Source: Orbilia blumenaviensis (taxonomy: Eukaryota; Ascomycota; Orbiliomycetes; Orbiliales; Orbiliaceae). Taken from it: DNA of 64,000 bases. The DNA lies in the NCBI GenBank assembly GCA_036872755.1, contig JAVHNS010000004.1, positions 1,240,001 to 1,304,000 on the forward strand, read 5' to 3'. How positions within the stretch are numbered: the stretch's first letter is position 1; every line of letters begins with the position of its first letter. Positions 1 through 10,517 of this stretch are shown piece by piece. Position numbers and translations under genes: made by a program. The notes beneath the pieces were generated by a model, which saw nothing but the letters and a program-made list of their open reading frames with translations, searched no databases and was not told where the DNA came from.

Positions 1-1010
1 AAGTACAGCTAAATGTGTTGTCCGCAGACTTTCCAACATATTCCAACACAACCCGTGCAGCAAGGTTAACAGTCGACGACTGCGCAGAGCCTGCTGACCA
101 GGTTGCCAATTCAAGCCTCAAAGCACGCGACGGTTCTTGGTTCTTGGTGGCGGCCACTCAGAGAGCCAGTATAAACAGCATATGCATCCGCTGGCCACCT
201 GATAACGATATTCGGCCAGCACCGACAACAGAAAATGCGAATGTGGGTCGCGCTGTGGCCTGCGGCAGGTTGCGAGTTGTATCTTGATATTAAGATTCGC
301 CAAACCTTCCTTCTCGCTTGTCGAGCTCTTGGACCCGGGAATCCTCGACATTCCAAGCGCGAACATTTCATTCAAATTCGCATTTTCCAGCCTTCTCGAT
401 TACTTAAGGGTGTCAATGCCCGGTTACTTTCACGTAATGCGCGGTGGTCAGGTTGGATTCAGGATGCCACCCGCTGAGACCACTTTGACAGGCTTTTCAC
501 CGTTTTATCGCCCGGTTTGGCTCTTTGTGTGCTTTTAGTTTGGTATGGCGTCATGAAGCAGCTTTCTGATGGGCCACAGGGATGCGTATTTTGGTACTGC
601 CTCCCCACGCTAAAACAAAGCCTGCGTATTTCTGCCTCCACGACGGGGACCTATATTATGGGAACGCTAATGTCGACCGTCCACATGGGAAAGGAGAAGA
701 CCCACCTGCTATAGTTCCAACCGAGAGTGCATGAAGCATGCGGACCCTTGTTCTTATGAAGTCTGAGAAGAAAAAAAAAATTGACTGATAAGAGGGGGAG
801 GAGGAAGATAAGTTGGATGAAGGGACAGTGGGAGGGATAGAATGAAAAGTATAAAGTTCCCGAGGGGTCAATGTAGCAAGCAATGCTTCTGGTACAATCG
901 GAACTCTTCCAGCTTCCTTTACAACTCGATATAGTTCTAAGCTATCATTAGAGCTCGGACTGTCGAAAGTTACACAAAATATACCGGTTCCATTACCGAC
1001 AGTCTTCACA
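1..1010. other. Left-edge intergenic region and permease promoter
   Basis: No convincing gene is seen. Short open frames overlap on both strands and have no recognisable domain. The right part is the upstream region of the amino-acid permease and contains an A-run near 769-780, a purine-rich stretch and two GATAAG motifs (annotated separately). A gene ending to the left of the window cannot be excluded. Confidence 0.5.
787..812 (+). promoter_or_regulatory. Pair of GATAAG sites upstream of amino-acid permease
   Basis: TGATAAG (core GATAAG at 787-792) and AGATAAG (core 807-812) lie about 200 bp before the permease start codon, in the same orientation. HGATAR is the known binding site of AreA/NIT2-type GATA factors that switch on nitrogen-catabolite genes, and closely spaced pairs are the usual functional form. 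The motif match is seen directly. Control by nitrogen supply is inferred from the motif and from the function of the neighbouring gene. Confidence 0.45.
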
Positions 1011-2657
1011 ATGGTGTCGTCTGAAGATATCGACAACAAGCATCATTCGGCGGCCGTCGGTACCGCTGATGAACATGTTGTTGCAGATGCAGACGCAATT
1101 GACCCCGAATCGGGTGTCAAGCGCGGTCTTAAGACTCGACATTTGTCGATGATGGCCCTGGCCGGTATCATTGGACCCGGTCTTCTTGTTGGTTCAGGTG
1201 GTGCTCTGGCTTCTGGTGGTCCGGCTGCATTGATAATCGGCTTCGGCGTCATTGGTATAATCGCCTTCAGCATCATGCAGTCTCTCGGAGAACTTACGAC
1301 CCTGTACCCTTCTGGCGGCGCCTTCACCAAACTCGCAGATCGATTCGTGGATCGAGCATTCGGAGCGGCAGTCGGTTGGAACTACTTCATCATTTGGGTG
1401 GCCGTTCTTGCCAACGAATATAACGCTATCTCGTCAATCATGGTTTTCTGGTCGGACAAAGTCCCCCTCTGGGGATACTTCCTCATTTTCTGGTTCGCAT
1501 TTACTGCCTTCCAATTACTCGGAGTCGAAGCTTTTGGCGAAGCTGAATTTTGGCTCGCTCTGATTAAGCTGGCCGGGCTTGTCGCATTCTTCTTTTTCGC
1601 AATCATCTATGCTTCTGGTGGTCTCGTTGGCCAAGCGGAACCACTTGGCTTTAGATATTGGAATGACCCGGGAGCCTTTTCAAATGGATTCAAAGGCGTT
1701 GCTACAGTCTTTGTTTTCTGCTCTACCTTCTACGCCGGTGTGGAATCGGTCGCGGTCGCAGCTACCGAAACTAAAAACCCCTCGAAAGCCGTACCTCTCG
1801 CAATTCGTCAAGTCTTTTGGCGTATCGTTTTCATCTACATGGGATCCGCTTTCTTCTTCGGTCTTGTTTGCCCATGGAACGCCGACGGTCTCGCAAACGG
1901 AAAGTCTCGAGCCCTGAAGTCCCCAATGACTATCGCCATTCAGAACGCTGGGTGGGAAGGAGGCGTCCATCTCATCAATACTTTCATCTTCGTCACTTGT
2001 TTGTCGGCTGTTAATGCTTCCATTTACATCGCCTCCCGTACCGTACTATTCATGGCCCAGGACGGAAAGGCACCAAGATTTCTCGGATGGACCAATAACC
2101 GTGGTGTCCCGGTTGCGGCCATTGTCTTCTCAAACCTTTTCGGCGCATTATCTATGATGAATGTGTCCACCGGTGCTGGGAAAGCCTATGGTTACATCGT
2201 AAATCTTTCCGGTGTCTCAACTTTCCTCGTCTGGGGTGCCATCAGCTTTATCCATATCCGGTTTAGATCCGCGTGGGCCAAACAAGGCCGAAATTTGGAA
2301 GAATTGCCATTCAAGTCCTTCGGGTATCCATGGAATGCATACTTTGGCGTCTTTGCAAATATATTTCTGGCCTTGGTGCAAGGATGGAGTACCCTTGCCC
2401 CCTTCAACGCCGGAAACTTTGTGGATGCATATATTCTGCTCCCACTTTTCGTTATCATATTCCTCGCGTTTAAGTGGTGGAATAAGACTACATATTGGAG
2501 GCTAGAGGATATCAATCTTGACGACGGAAGGAGATTGGATCTAGATAATGCAAAGAAGACTTTAGAGCATGAGGTTACGGATTATAATCAAGAATACAGA
2601 AACCAGGGTCTCAACCCGAATGATAGTTTCTTGAAGAGATTTTGGAGAAACTTCTAG
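1011..2657 (+). CDS. Amino-acid permease (APC superfamily, fungal YAT type)
   Basis: This single-exon gene encodes a 548-residue plasma-membrane amino-acid/H+ symporter of the fungal YAT family. After a hydrophilic N-terminus of about 40 residues come the family hallmarks: a first helix with the signature GIIGPGLLVGSGGAL near residues 52-66, then a GELTTLYPSGGAF-like loop, and about 12 hydrophobic segments ending near residue 490. The C-terminal tail of about 55 residues is charged. The length fits the family, which runs about 520-600. Substrate range cannot be read from sequence; it could be a general permease or one specific for basic or neutral residues. Two GATAAG motifs about 200 bp upstream suggest nitrogen-responsive expression. 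It converges on the secreted protein gene at 3188-4744. Confidence 0.93.
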   Translation: MVSSEDIDNKHHSAAVGTADEHVVADADAIDPESGVKRGLKTRHLSMMALAGIIGPGLLVGSGGALASGGPAALIIGFGVIGIIAFSIMQSLGELTTLYPSGGAFTKLADRFVDRAFGAAVGWNYFIIWVAVLANEYNAISSIMVFWSDKVPLWGYFLIFWFAFTAFQLLGVEAFGEAEFWLALIKLAGLVAFFFFAIIYASGGLVGQAEPLGFRYWNDPGAFSNGFKGVATVFVFCSTFYAGVESVAVAATETKNPSKAVPLAIRQVFWRIVFIYMGSAFFFGLVCPWNADGLANGKSRALKSPMTIAIQNAGWEGGVHLINTFIFVTCLSAVNASIYIASRTVLFMAQDGKAPRFLGWTNNRGVPVAAIVFSNLFGALSMMNVSTGAGKAYGYIVNLSGVSTFLVWGAISFIHIRFRSAWAKQGRNLEELPFKSFGYPWNAYFGVFANIFLALVQGWSTLAPFNAGNFVDAYILLPLFVIIFLAFKWWNKTTYWRLEDINLDDGRRLDLDNAKKTLEHEVTDYNQEYRNQGLNPNDSFLKRFWRNF

Positions 2658-3187
2658 ACGAGCTTGCTTTTTACATCAAAGGTTTTATATCAAATACAGG
2701 TATACAGCAGATAATATTTTCAGCGAATATCAATCAAGTAGTTAGTTATGGTGGGTGTCTGGAGCTTAATGAATTAATATATATCGACATTGGTTATATT
2801 CGGAATCCAATTCTTTGAAGCTGAATCCTAAAATCGTATACATTATTTTGAACCTAGAAATATAAATACAGAATCACACATGCAAGTGACTTTTGTAGAA
2901 GCAAAGATTATGCTAGTAAGATGGCCTCGAAGAGAACCACGCGTAAAAAGGTATTCAATTAAAGCACATATTCAAAAAAGCAGCATGATAACCAGTCAAG
3001 ACGCCAGGGCGCTACTTCCTACTTACTCCCCCACGAGTGTACACCCTTTCAACGGAACACTATTCGGACTCACGGGCCGGTAAGGCACCTATATATCTCG
3101 AAGCAAGCTTAAAAGATCATTGGATACATGTAGTTGCAAATTTTAAAGAATTGCACAATCTCTTCATTTGGTCTTGTATATTTATAT
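2658..3187. other. Convergent intergenic region
   Basis: This AT-rich 3' region lies between the permease (+) and the Thr-rich secreted protein gene (-). It presumably holds both 3' UTRs and polyadenylation signals. No gene is seen in it. Confidence 0.6.
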
Positions 3188-4744
3188 TTACTTATGCCTC
3201 TCCTGCCAGTTATCGGGACACCCTGGGTTCTCTAGGGTGATATACGCTAATCGTGTTGGACTGCCGCTCTTAAATACTTGTCCAATTACAGTCCATGGTC
3301 TGCTTGGGCTAACTGCAACCTCTGCATGCTTGAAAAATTTCGTTGGTCTAGCAGCGTTCGCGTTTGCGTACTCCTCCGGTACTTGACCCTCGAGTATGCC
3401 AGCATCTTGGCTCGTGACAGCCTGCGACAACCATACAGCATCGTTTATAATGTTCCAACAGTTCTCAGTCCAAGCAGAGTCCATCAAATTGTTCATACGG
3501 ATGCCATATCGACTCTCTTTGTTACAATAAATCAATTCGTCTTGCGGTTCACCACCAGTAAACGCTGGTGCGGTACATGAACGGGGCTTCCCATCCCCCC
3601 TTTCAAGCTCCTCGTAGTATGCTTTTCCGCTAACCATACTATTCTCTAGCTCCTGGTTGGCTATTGTCTTGATCTTGCCATCTGGAGCAACCTCTGGGAA
3701 CTCGTGGTTAGATATGAAAACGAGTTGACCCTGAGGAATACCACCGTAAGCTGCATAGCGAGACTTGTCTGAGAAGATGCTGTCTGGACTGTTTGGCTGG
3801 CTGGTAGGCATGCTTGAGGGTGTGATACTTGGGGGTGCTGGTGCAGATTCCACCATAGTAGTTGGTGCTTCTTTCTCAGGTGCTCCGTCGTCTTTCATGA
3901 TAATCGTCTTTGTCTTGTATATTGATTCTTGAATCACCGTGGTAAAAGTAGAGCCGCTCATCAAGACGGTGGAAGCGCTCATCATCGTAACCGTAGAATG
4001 CTTCACCATAGTAACGGTAGAAGGTGTTATCATGGTAACAGTGGAACCGCTCATAATCGTAACCGTGGACCCACTCATGGTAACCGTAGCTGTTTCAGTC
4101 TCATATTGTGCTGTTGTGACAATGTCGGTAACCGTGCTCATCTGCGTGGTAACAGCGGTATTCACATCTCTTGTAACCGTCATAGTCTCATATTGGGGTA
4201 TCTTAGTCGTTTCCGTGACGGTCATGACGTTTCCTCCGTCCGTCATGGCGCCAAAATCCATGTCATCCATCATATCATCTGTCATAGTTGAAGGCATGTC
4301 GATATCGTATGGATCTGTTGTCATTGTCGTGTTATGAGCCATGGTCATTGTTGGATATTCAGAGGTCATATCCATATCGCCCCCGAATTCCATATCACCA
4401 CCTATCTCGCCAATCGAAGTTGGCCAGGCTGGATCATCGACATCTGTTAAACTGGGGTAATCCGTTTCAGACATCATGTAGTCCTCCTCACTAGATGTCG
4501 GGGTGGGTATGTACATGCCTGTACCTCCAGTCCCCGTTCCGGCTCCATGCATCTCCATGTCCGCAGGATATACCATGCTACTAGTAGTACGGCCCCCCTG
4601 TGTTATGAAGACGGTCCGTGAGGCATCATGGGAGCCGGTGATCCTTGACGAATCAGGTTCCGCCCGCGGAACATGGGGAATATATGCTCCAAGAACGGCA
4701 GCAGAACTGAGGAAACCCCCCAGAAGTAGTGCACTAGCGACCAT
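3188..4744 (-). CDS. Secreted Thr/Met-rich repeat protein, unknown function
   Basis: This single-exon gene encodes 518 residues. The N-terminus is a clear signal peptide (MVASALLLGGFLSSAAVLGA), so the product should be secreted or wall-associated. Residues about 50-170 are Thr/Met/Asp-rich. A tandem block of roughly 8-10-residue units built on S-T-V-T-M-(I/V)-x follows near residues 218-270. A Pro/Ser linker leads into a C-terminal domain of about 200 residues with several Cys, consistent with disulphides. I do not recognise the C-terminal domain. The layout (signal peptide, Thr-rich stalk expected to be O-mannosylated, globular end) resembles fungal cell-surface proteins, but no GPI-like tail is seen; the protein ends in a hydrophilic stretch. 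The gene converges on the amino-acid permease. Confidence 0.75.
   Translation of the reverse strand: MVASALLLGGFLSSAAVLGAYIPHVPRAEPDSSRITGSHDASRTVFITQGGRTTSSMVYPADMEMHGAGTGTGGTGMYIPTPTSSEEDYMMSETDYPSLTDVDDPAWPTSIGEIGGDMEFGGDMDMTSEYPTMTMAHNTTMTTDPYDIDMPSTMTDDMMDDMDFGAMTDGGNVMTVTETTKIPQYETMTVTRDVNTAVTTQMSTVTDIVTTAQYETETATVTMSGSTVTIMSGSTVTMITPSTVTMVKHSTVTMMSASTVLMSGSTFTTVIQESIYKTKTIIMKDDGAPEKEAPTTMVESAPAPPSITPSSMPTSQPNSPDSIFSDKSRYAAYGGIPQGQLVFISNHEFPEVAPDGKIKTIANQELENSMVSGKAYYEELERGDGKPRSCTAPAFTGGEPQDELIYCNKESRYGIRMNNLMDSAWTENCWNIINDAVWLSQAVTSQDAGILEGQVPEEYANANAARPTKFFKHAEVAVSPSRPWTVIGQVFKSGSPTRLAYITLENPGCPDNWQERHK
3939..4092 (-). repeat. In-frame tandem repeat coding for STVTM-type units
   Basis: This is a degenerate tandem array inside the secreted protein gene. 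The phrase encoding S-T-V-T-(M/I)-hydrophobic recurs at least five times with period about 24-30 bp. The copies have diverged, so this is not a recent microsatellite expansion. Confidence 0.7.
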
Positions 4745-7700
4745 CAGGATTTTCAGTAGCCACAGCTACCGTGCAACTCGTAAATTAGACAAGGTAATAG
4801 TCGAAATTTACAGAATTCTAAGTACGAATAATGAAAGTAAGAGTAACGACTAGCAAACCCCGGGGTAGCATAAAATTCTAATGTTCAGGAGTATACCTGA
4901 GTCTTTAGAGAGGGACAAAAGAGTGTACACCGCACAGGCCTCTGAATATAGCTTTCTAGAAGTGGGATTCGGTACAACGGAGTGGGTGGTAGATGAAGAG
5001 GCTGCCGAAGTAGCCAAGCGCTTTATAGACCTGGCTATCTCCATCCGTATAGAGCACCGGAGCACCATGTCTCCGGAGCCTTTTAAACGGTCTGTGCCTA
5101 TTAAGATTATGATATAACGTTGATGGTGTTTATGTTGGAAGTCCAACATATGCGGACGTGCCAATAGGAAACCCACAGTTTCAACATAAATCTGCTACGC
5201 TAGAAGGAAACGAGTCAAGACTTACGTATATGAGGCAAAGCCATTCTAAACTACTCCTTGTTTAATACGGTACCTTTGCCACTCAACACAAGTGTGTGCT
5301 ATAGAAACTAAATTGCGTAGCCAGCAGCTGTGCAAATCGACACAAAAGGGAATTGGCCCCGAAAGACTGATCCCACAGTTTTTATAACACATAAACGACT
5401 CGCATGTCATAGTTTCATATTTCAATTTAAATTGATGCCAAGTTTGCACAATTGCCTTGCACGAAGGATTTTCCATGTCAAACCTAGGCCCTGTTCCAAA
5501 GCCATTCGTTTTCGATACATCACCCTGATCCTCTTAATATGTTGCGGCTGAGCGCTGGTGTTGCAACGTTGGACGATAGGAGACGTATACATGTATTCAT
5601 ATCAGATTCGTATAAAAGGCTTGTAAAATCAAATTCAATTGAGAGACTAAACCTATAAATGCAAAAGACACGGAAGTGAGACCGACTCCTTTATTCGACG
5701 GCCTTCAAGCAATAAATGGCAAAAACCCTTTCAATACTACCTACTTTGAAACACATTTGGTTAGACTTCTGTGTTGCCGTCCGTGATCCAAAGTTGCGAT
5801 TGGTATATCTAGCTAGCAACAAAACGATAATGGGCAGTATGGTGCTTTATCCAGCGCCGAGCGCTTGATCGAGAAGAACATCCACAAAACCTTGAAAGAA
5901 GGTTTATCTACGCAGGAAGATGTCGTAGGGAAGTGATATAATTGGCCTCGGTGGAAGGTTTCTGCAATTCAGGTCTCCTTCGTGGCTGTGGAGGCACCGC
6001 TATTTCTCAAGTCAGCCTAAGACCCTACAAATCATCTCCCAAGTTTACTAATAACCCGTGCGATATCTATGTAGCACATATACAGATCAATTGATTCTAC
6101 TTCCAGTGGCGAGTGGACTAGAATAATAGCCTTATTTTGGGGGGCTTTGGGTGATAAACGCATGTCGTCCAACTTATAAAATGTCCTGCGATATGCGCTA
6201 AAAGGATAAACAAGATTGAAATCGGGAGCGGGATACAGGGCTAAAAGCCACAGGTTGATCCGAAAACGTTGTAGTTGCAATTGGCAAAGCTAAGAACATT
6301 CATTGAAAACTTCTCTAAACCTGGGAATTCCTAGATATTTATTCCAACTTTTCCAAACCTGTCTTTAAGTTTTGTTGAAAATGTTATGTTTTTGTAGCTG
6401 GGTTTAGTAGTTAGTGTGCAGTTCGCAACATTGAAAGCAAAGCAATCCGAGACCTCCCGTTCCAGTTTCTTAAACCCGGAGTTTAGTTTGATCAATTGAG
6501 CTCGATATTTAAATTTAGTCTCAATATATTCATATACGTAAATGGCTAAATAAGGCTAAAACTGGGAGGCCTTTAGGAACAGCACATGTACTCTGATGGA
6601 ACATTGCTTCGAGTCAGCTTAGTGTATACCATAGGGGATTGGATTTTGTAGGCATTTAGGTTGATTGGGTACTATGCTGATAAGACTTTATGTATACATG
6701 TATAAGGCACCAAATCTTTGACAGTAACTTAAATTCACAATTATAAGACTAGACTACAGCTGTCGCTATACGTAAACCCGACTGTGAAAGCTAGCCTCTG
6801 CAAGCCTGGGCTGGCCTGGCCAGCTGGCCACGAAATGCTGATCCATAGATCGTGGCCAAGAAAGCTCCGTGGAAGAAACAATACACTTTAGCACCTGCTC
6901 ATCAGGGGAATAGAACTGTTTTTGTATTGTATATACCTAAGTACCTAGTATATAAGCAACTACTTGAGTAGTATATTTTGTTACTTAATTGATAGATCCC
7001 CCGCGACTTGCAGTCGGCCCGGGCATACATGCAAACACCAGAAATGGCAGAATTTGAACTTGCCTAACTCATGATATCTCCTAACCTAGCAAGTCTAATT
7101 CAGATACAGATATTAAAAAACGAAACAAATAGCTATTCTAACGACTAGGGTACACAAACGCCTACAATACCTAGGAAGCCAGCTCCCGCGAACCGTGCGG
7201 AATAAACGCCCAACGGGCAGGCAGGTAATCTTTGCATCGAGAACGTCGCTGTATGTTGGCACACTAGCCTAACTCCCTCAACGTTGTATATTTCGCGTTG
7301 TAGTGTATTTCTGAATTGGGGAAACCATGTTGATCAGGGTAATAATATGGCTTTGGACGTCAAAGTCTAGCATATCCTTCGCTTCGTTTGCTGAAGTTAA
7401 TAAATTTTCGAGGGTGCCGAAAGTGGTAACATGGTTTCCTACCTAACTCTAGTATCCGTCGACCCAGTACGCTGTATTTCGTATATCCACACAGGCAGAG
7501 TATGGTGTATGAAATCGCAAATTTGGATGGAGGTGCACAGAACGAGCACTTCCAACATCAATATTTCAGAAAGCCTGGCAAACGACTTTATTAGTTGCGT
7601 GGAACAGCACTCATTAATCCCAACGGATTTTCAGTTTCATATCGCAATAAAACAGGGTTTATGACTTGAAAGGAGGGCACATAGCCTGAAATGTCGCTAT

Positions 7701-8273
7701 AGGATTGATGAATCTATAGAGACCCCAAAGCAGCAATAACTACATCATACCTTTCCCCTCCGTTCTCAGACCCGATCAGCCGTTAAATCATAAAAGTCGG
7801 TTTGCATTAGAAAAGCCCAACCCAAATGTTGCTCCCTGTTAATTCCTTGGGCAAAGCGAATTTATCACTACTGGCCTGAAATTAACTAACTCAACATAAA
7901 AGCAAGAAGAATAGGTTAGCTACATAGATATGGTAGCCCCACTGTGAGCATACATCCATGAAAGAGAGAGGAGAAAAGAGGGAAGGAGAAAACAACGGCA
8001 ATATCAGCGGCTTTCTGTCTATAGGATAACCTCGCTAATGTGGAAGCTTGATTAACATCCAGTCCTAGACCTCTTAAGAATGAAGATGAAAAGTTCCCAC
8101 ATAAAAGTCGTTAAAACCCCGAAAGTGAAAATGGAATACCCATAGAAAAACTCCGGTGATGTAAAGGTGCTCAATTCGTGTTTTCGGTAGCTGTATATGA
8201 TTATGGCTGCAGTACACCGGACGACACCATTGTACTGTATTGCAGTTCCAAGCAAGGCGATGAGTGGACCGGC
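4745..8273. other. AT-rich gene desert
   Basis: About 3.5 kb with no convincing gene. Open frames are shorter than about 110 codons, lack recognisable motifs and do not join across plausible introns. Composition is AT-rich with many TA steps and stop codons, which suits old, decayed or RIP-mutated sequence, but no transposon terminus or family could be recognised. The first few hundred bases include the promoter of the secreted protein gene, and the last part is the 3' region of the gene at 8274-9491. Confidence 0.5.
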
Positions 8274-9491
8274 TTAGTCGACGTCCATGAACATGTCGTC
8301 TTTCTTCAAATCTTCACCCCCTGGCCTTCCGTTGGGATCGCCTTCAATAGCTCTCATAGGAATCGGGGTAAGAGGTCTTTCAGGCGGGTCTGATACGCTT
8401 GGCCCACTAAAGTACGCAGCCTTCATACGTCGCATTCGCCTGAGAGCTTGATCGATTTTGTCACGCTGGGCGAGGATCGGGTCACCGGGCATAGAAGTCG
8501 AGATGGGGGCCGGAGCCGGGATGGACGGCGCGAATTCTGATGCGGCGGTGACCGGTGATACAGCGGTATCCGGTTCTTTCTTTAGTTCTAATTTCATTGG
8601 TGTATAGAGAGGCAATGGTTTTTTGACGGGGTCCCCGGTAAGGCTTTGCGGTACGACAGGAGTGGCTTCGACCTGGTCAAACATTTCATCAAGTCTAACA
8701 AGAGATTCATTTTTTTCTCCTCCATCTGGACCACAAAACATAGTTGTATCCTCCAAAACCAAATCGTCGGATCCAAGAACTGCCTCACTTGAATCCTCGG
8801 AGCCGGAGCTACTGCTATCAGAGTTCTTCGAGAGTTGGAAGAACATTTCAATATCCTCGTCACTACTTGCTCCTGAGATATCACCAAGTTGAGTCGTAGC
8901 CGGAACTCGTTGAAGTTTGTACCCAATCAAGTTGTCGTCGTCCTCCTCGCTTTCCATCGGGTCTAGTAACATCTTCTGTATTTCGCTGTGGTCAATAACT
9001 TCCATGATCTCATCGTCGTGGTACTCTTGTTTTGTGTCATCATCATTGCCGCTCGAACTGACAGCACAACTAAAGATAACACCTCTGTCACTTAAGGCCC
9101 AGCCTTCAATCTTTCCATGAGCAATCAAAACTTTCCAACGAATTCGCCTCCGTAAATCCAGACGATCATCTTCACAAGTCTTATGACGAGTACGGTCCAT
9201 GGAAATGATATCAGAGTGATTAAGCTCCGACCACTCAACTACCGGATCATCATGGCATCGTTTAACGTCCTTCCAGGATGGCTGCTCGGAACCTGGGGTA
9301 ATATACTCGTCGCAGCCGGGGCAAGAGGATTTAATGGGGTCCCCGCGACGGATGACCCAGCAACCACGCGGGTGGCGTGGACGAATACATGCCTTTGAAG
9401 GATGAACAATCGCGATGTTGTGCTTACATGCACATTGGACAGAAAGCCAGCACATATTCAAAATTGGTTCCTGATCGAGCTGCGCTATCAT
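8274..9491 (-). CDS. Acidic Cys-rich protein, unknown function (possibly nuclear)
   Basis: An open frame of 405 codons. Residues about 14-60 hold seven Cys (including C-A-C and C-P-G-C pairs) and several His, which could make a small zinc-binding unit. Residues about 140-260 are Asp/Glu/Ser-rich. The C-terminus is Pro-rich with a basic helix (residues about 350-372, R-R-M-R-R-M) and an L-K-K-E sequence fitting the sumoylation consensus psi-K-x-E. That composition is typical of nuclear regulators, but I do not recognise a family. The start is uncertain. The first ATG lies in a context that looks like an intron 3' end (CATACTAAATGATAG after a GTAAGC donor at about 9547), and no ATG occurs in the possible upstream exon. 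Translation may therefore begin at the next Met, residue 13. Confidence 0.65.
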   Translation of the reverse strand: MIAQLDQEPILNMCWLSVQCACKHNIAIVHPSKACIRPRHPRGCWVIRRGDPIKSSCPGCDEYITPGSEQPSWKDVKRCHDDPVVEWSELNHSDIISMDRTRHKTCEDDRLDLRRRIRWKVLIAHGKIEGWALSDRGVIFSCAVSSSGNDDDTKQEYHDDEIMEVIDHSEIQKMLLDPMESEEDDDNLIGYKLQRVPATTQLGDISGASSDEDIEMFFQLSKNSDSSSSGSEDSSEAVLGSDDLVLEDTTMFCGPDGGEKNESLVRLDEMFDQVEATPVVPQSLTGDPVKKPLPLYTPMKLELKKEPDTAVSPVTAASEFAPSIPAPAPISTSMPGDPILAQRDKIDQALRRMRRMKAAYFSGPSVSDPPERPLTPIPMRAIEGDPNGRPGGEDLKKDDMFMDVD

Positions 9492-10517
9492 TTAGTATGC
9501 TAACATCACGCCCGTATAATTAGGGGTTCCTCGTGGAAAGGGGCTTACCGTAGGATGACGAAGTGAGGTTGAATTTAGGATCAAGGGCGCTCGCAGCCTT
9601 TTGCGAGAAAGATTTGGATATTTCTTTTCTGTGAAGGAGAGAGCTAAGGTATGTAGCTAGAAGAGTCCAGTCCGACGTGAACTAAGCGCTTCTGAACACC
9701 CGGAGAACAAAGTAGCCGCAGCTATCTAGGGATTGTGTTTCTGAAGGAATTTCTAATATATTTGGCAGTCAGTGGTTTTGTGGACGTAGCAGCGGAAGCT
9801 ATGTTGTATATAATCGAAGGAATTTTATATTCGAAAGCGTCGTGAATGCACAGAAGAAAAGTAAAAGCCGTTAGTGCAGGGCGGGAGTGATGAAATTGAG
9901 GTTGATGATGACTAGAATGAGGATGGCGATGATGGCGATGTTGGTGATAGGGGAGAGTGGGAGAAGGGTACGATGCCAGGGAAGAAGAGGTCAAGGGAGG
10001 GACGCCTTACCAGGCTGATACCTACGTAGGTAACGGGGGTGATTGGACGGCTGCTGCATGTAGATTCCCGTGTTCTATCGACGCTGATGGCAATCTGTTG
10101 ATGGTTTCGGCACGTTGGAAAAGACGTGATAAATGATGATTAAGTGGTAAATATTTGTGGTGGTGAGGTGTAATACATGGAGAGTACCTCCGTGAAGTAA
10201 CTTTAGACGCATTGTTAATATAGATGTTATTGGAGAGGCAATTGCTTAATATAACATGATCACCAACTCATACACCTTTTTACTACTAGCTGCCTACCAG
10301 AGGATATACCCACACAACAAACGATAGTTTGAACATTCAGCCTCTAATATTGGAGTAAGAAACACCTACTTAAGTAAGCACCTAGATGTGTGACTAAAAG
10401 AAAGACTCTATACGGTTCTGCGGGCTTGGACGGGGGCCAATAAGGGAATCCTATGCGGTGTCACATCTCTGGTTGCGCGGGGTGGTTTGCTGGCATAGAC
10501 TACCGGTCAATCCACCA
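9492..10517. other. Intergenic region, possible 5' leader of the Cys-rich gene
   Basis: No coding gene is supported. On the minus strand a good donor (GTAAGC, about 9547) and branch/acceptor (CATACTAAATGATAG, ending about 9486) suggest a 5'-UTR intron for the gene to the left. Near 9920-9945 is a short imperfect GATGGCGATGATGGCGATG repeat. The right end is the 3' region of the FluG-like gene. Confidence 0.45.

Noticed and set aside
9722..9994. 90-codon minus-strand frame rich in His/Pro/Ser
   Set aside because: It is produced by a short GATGGC-type repeat and has no recognisable feature.
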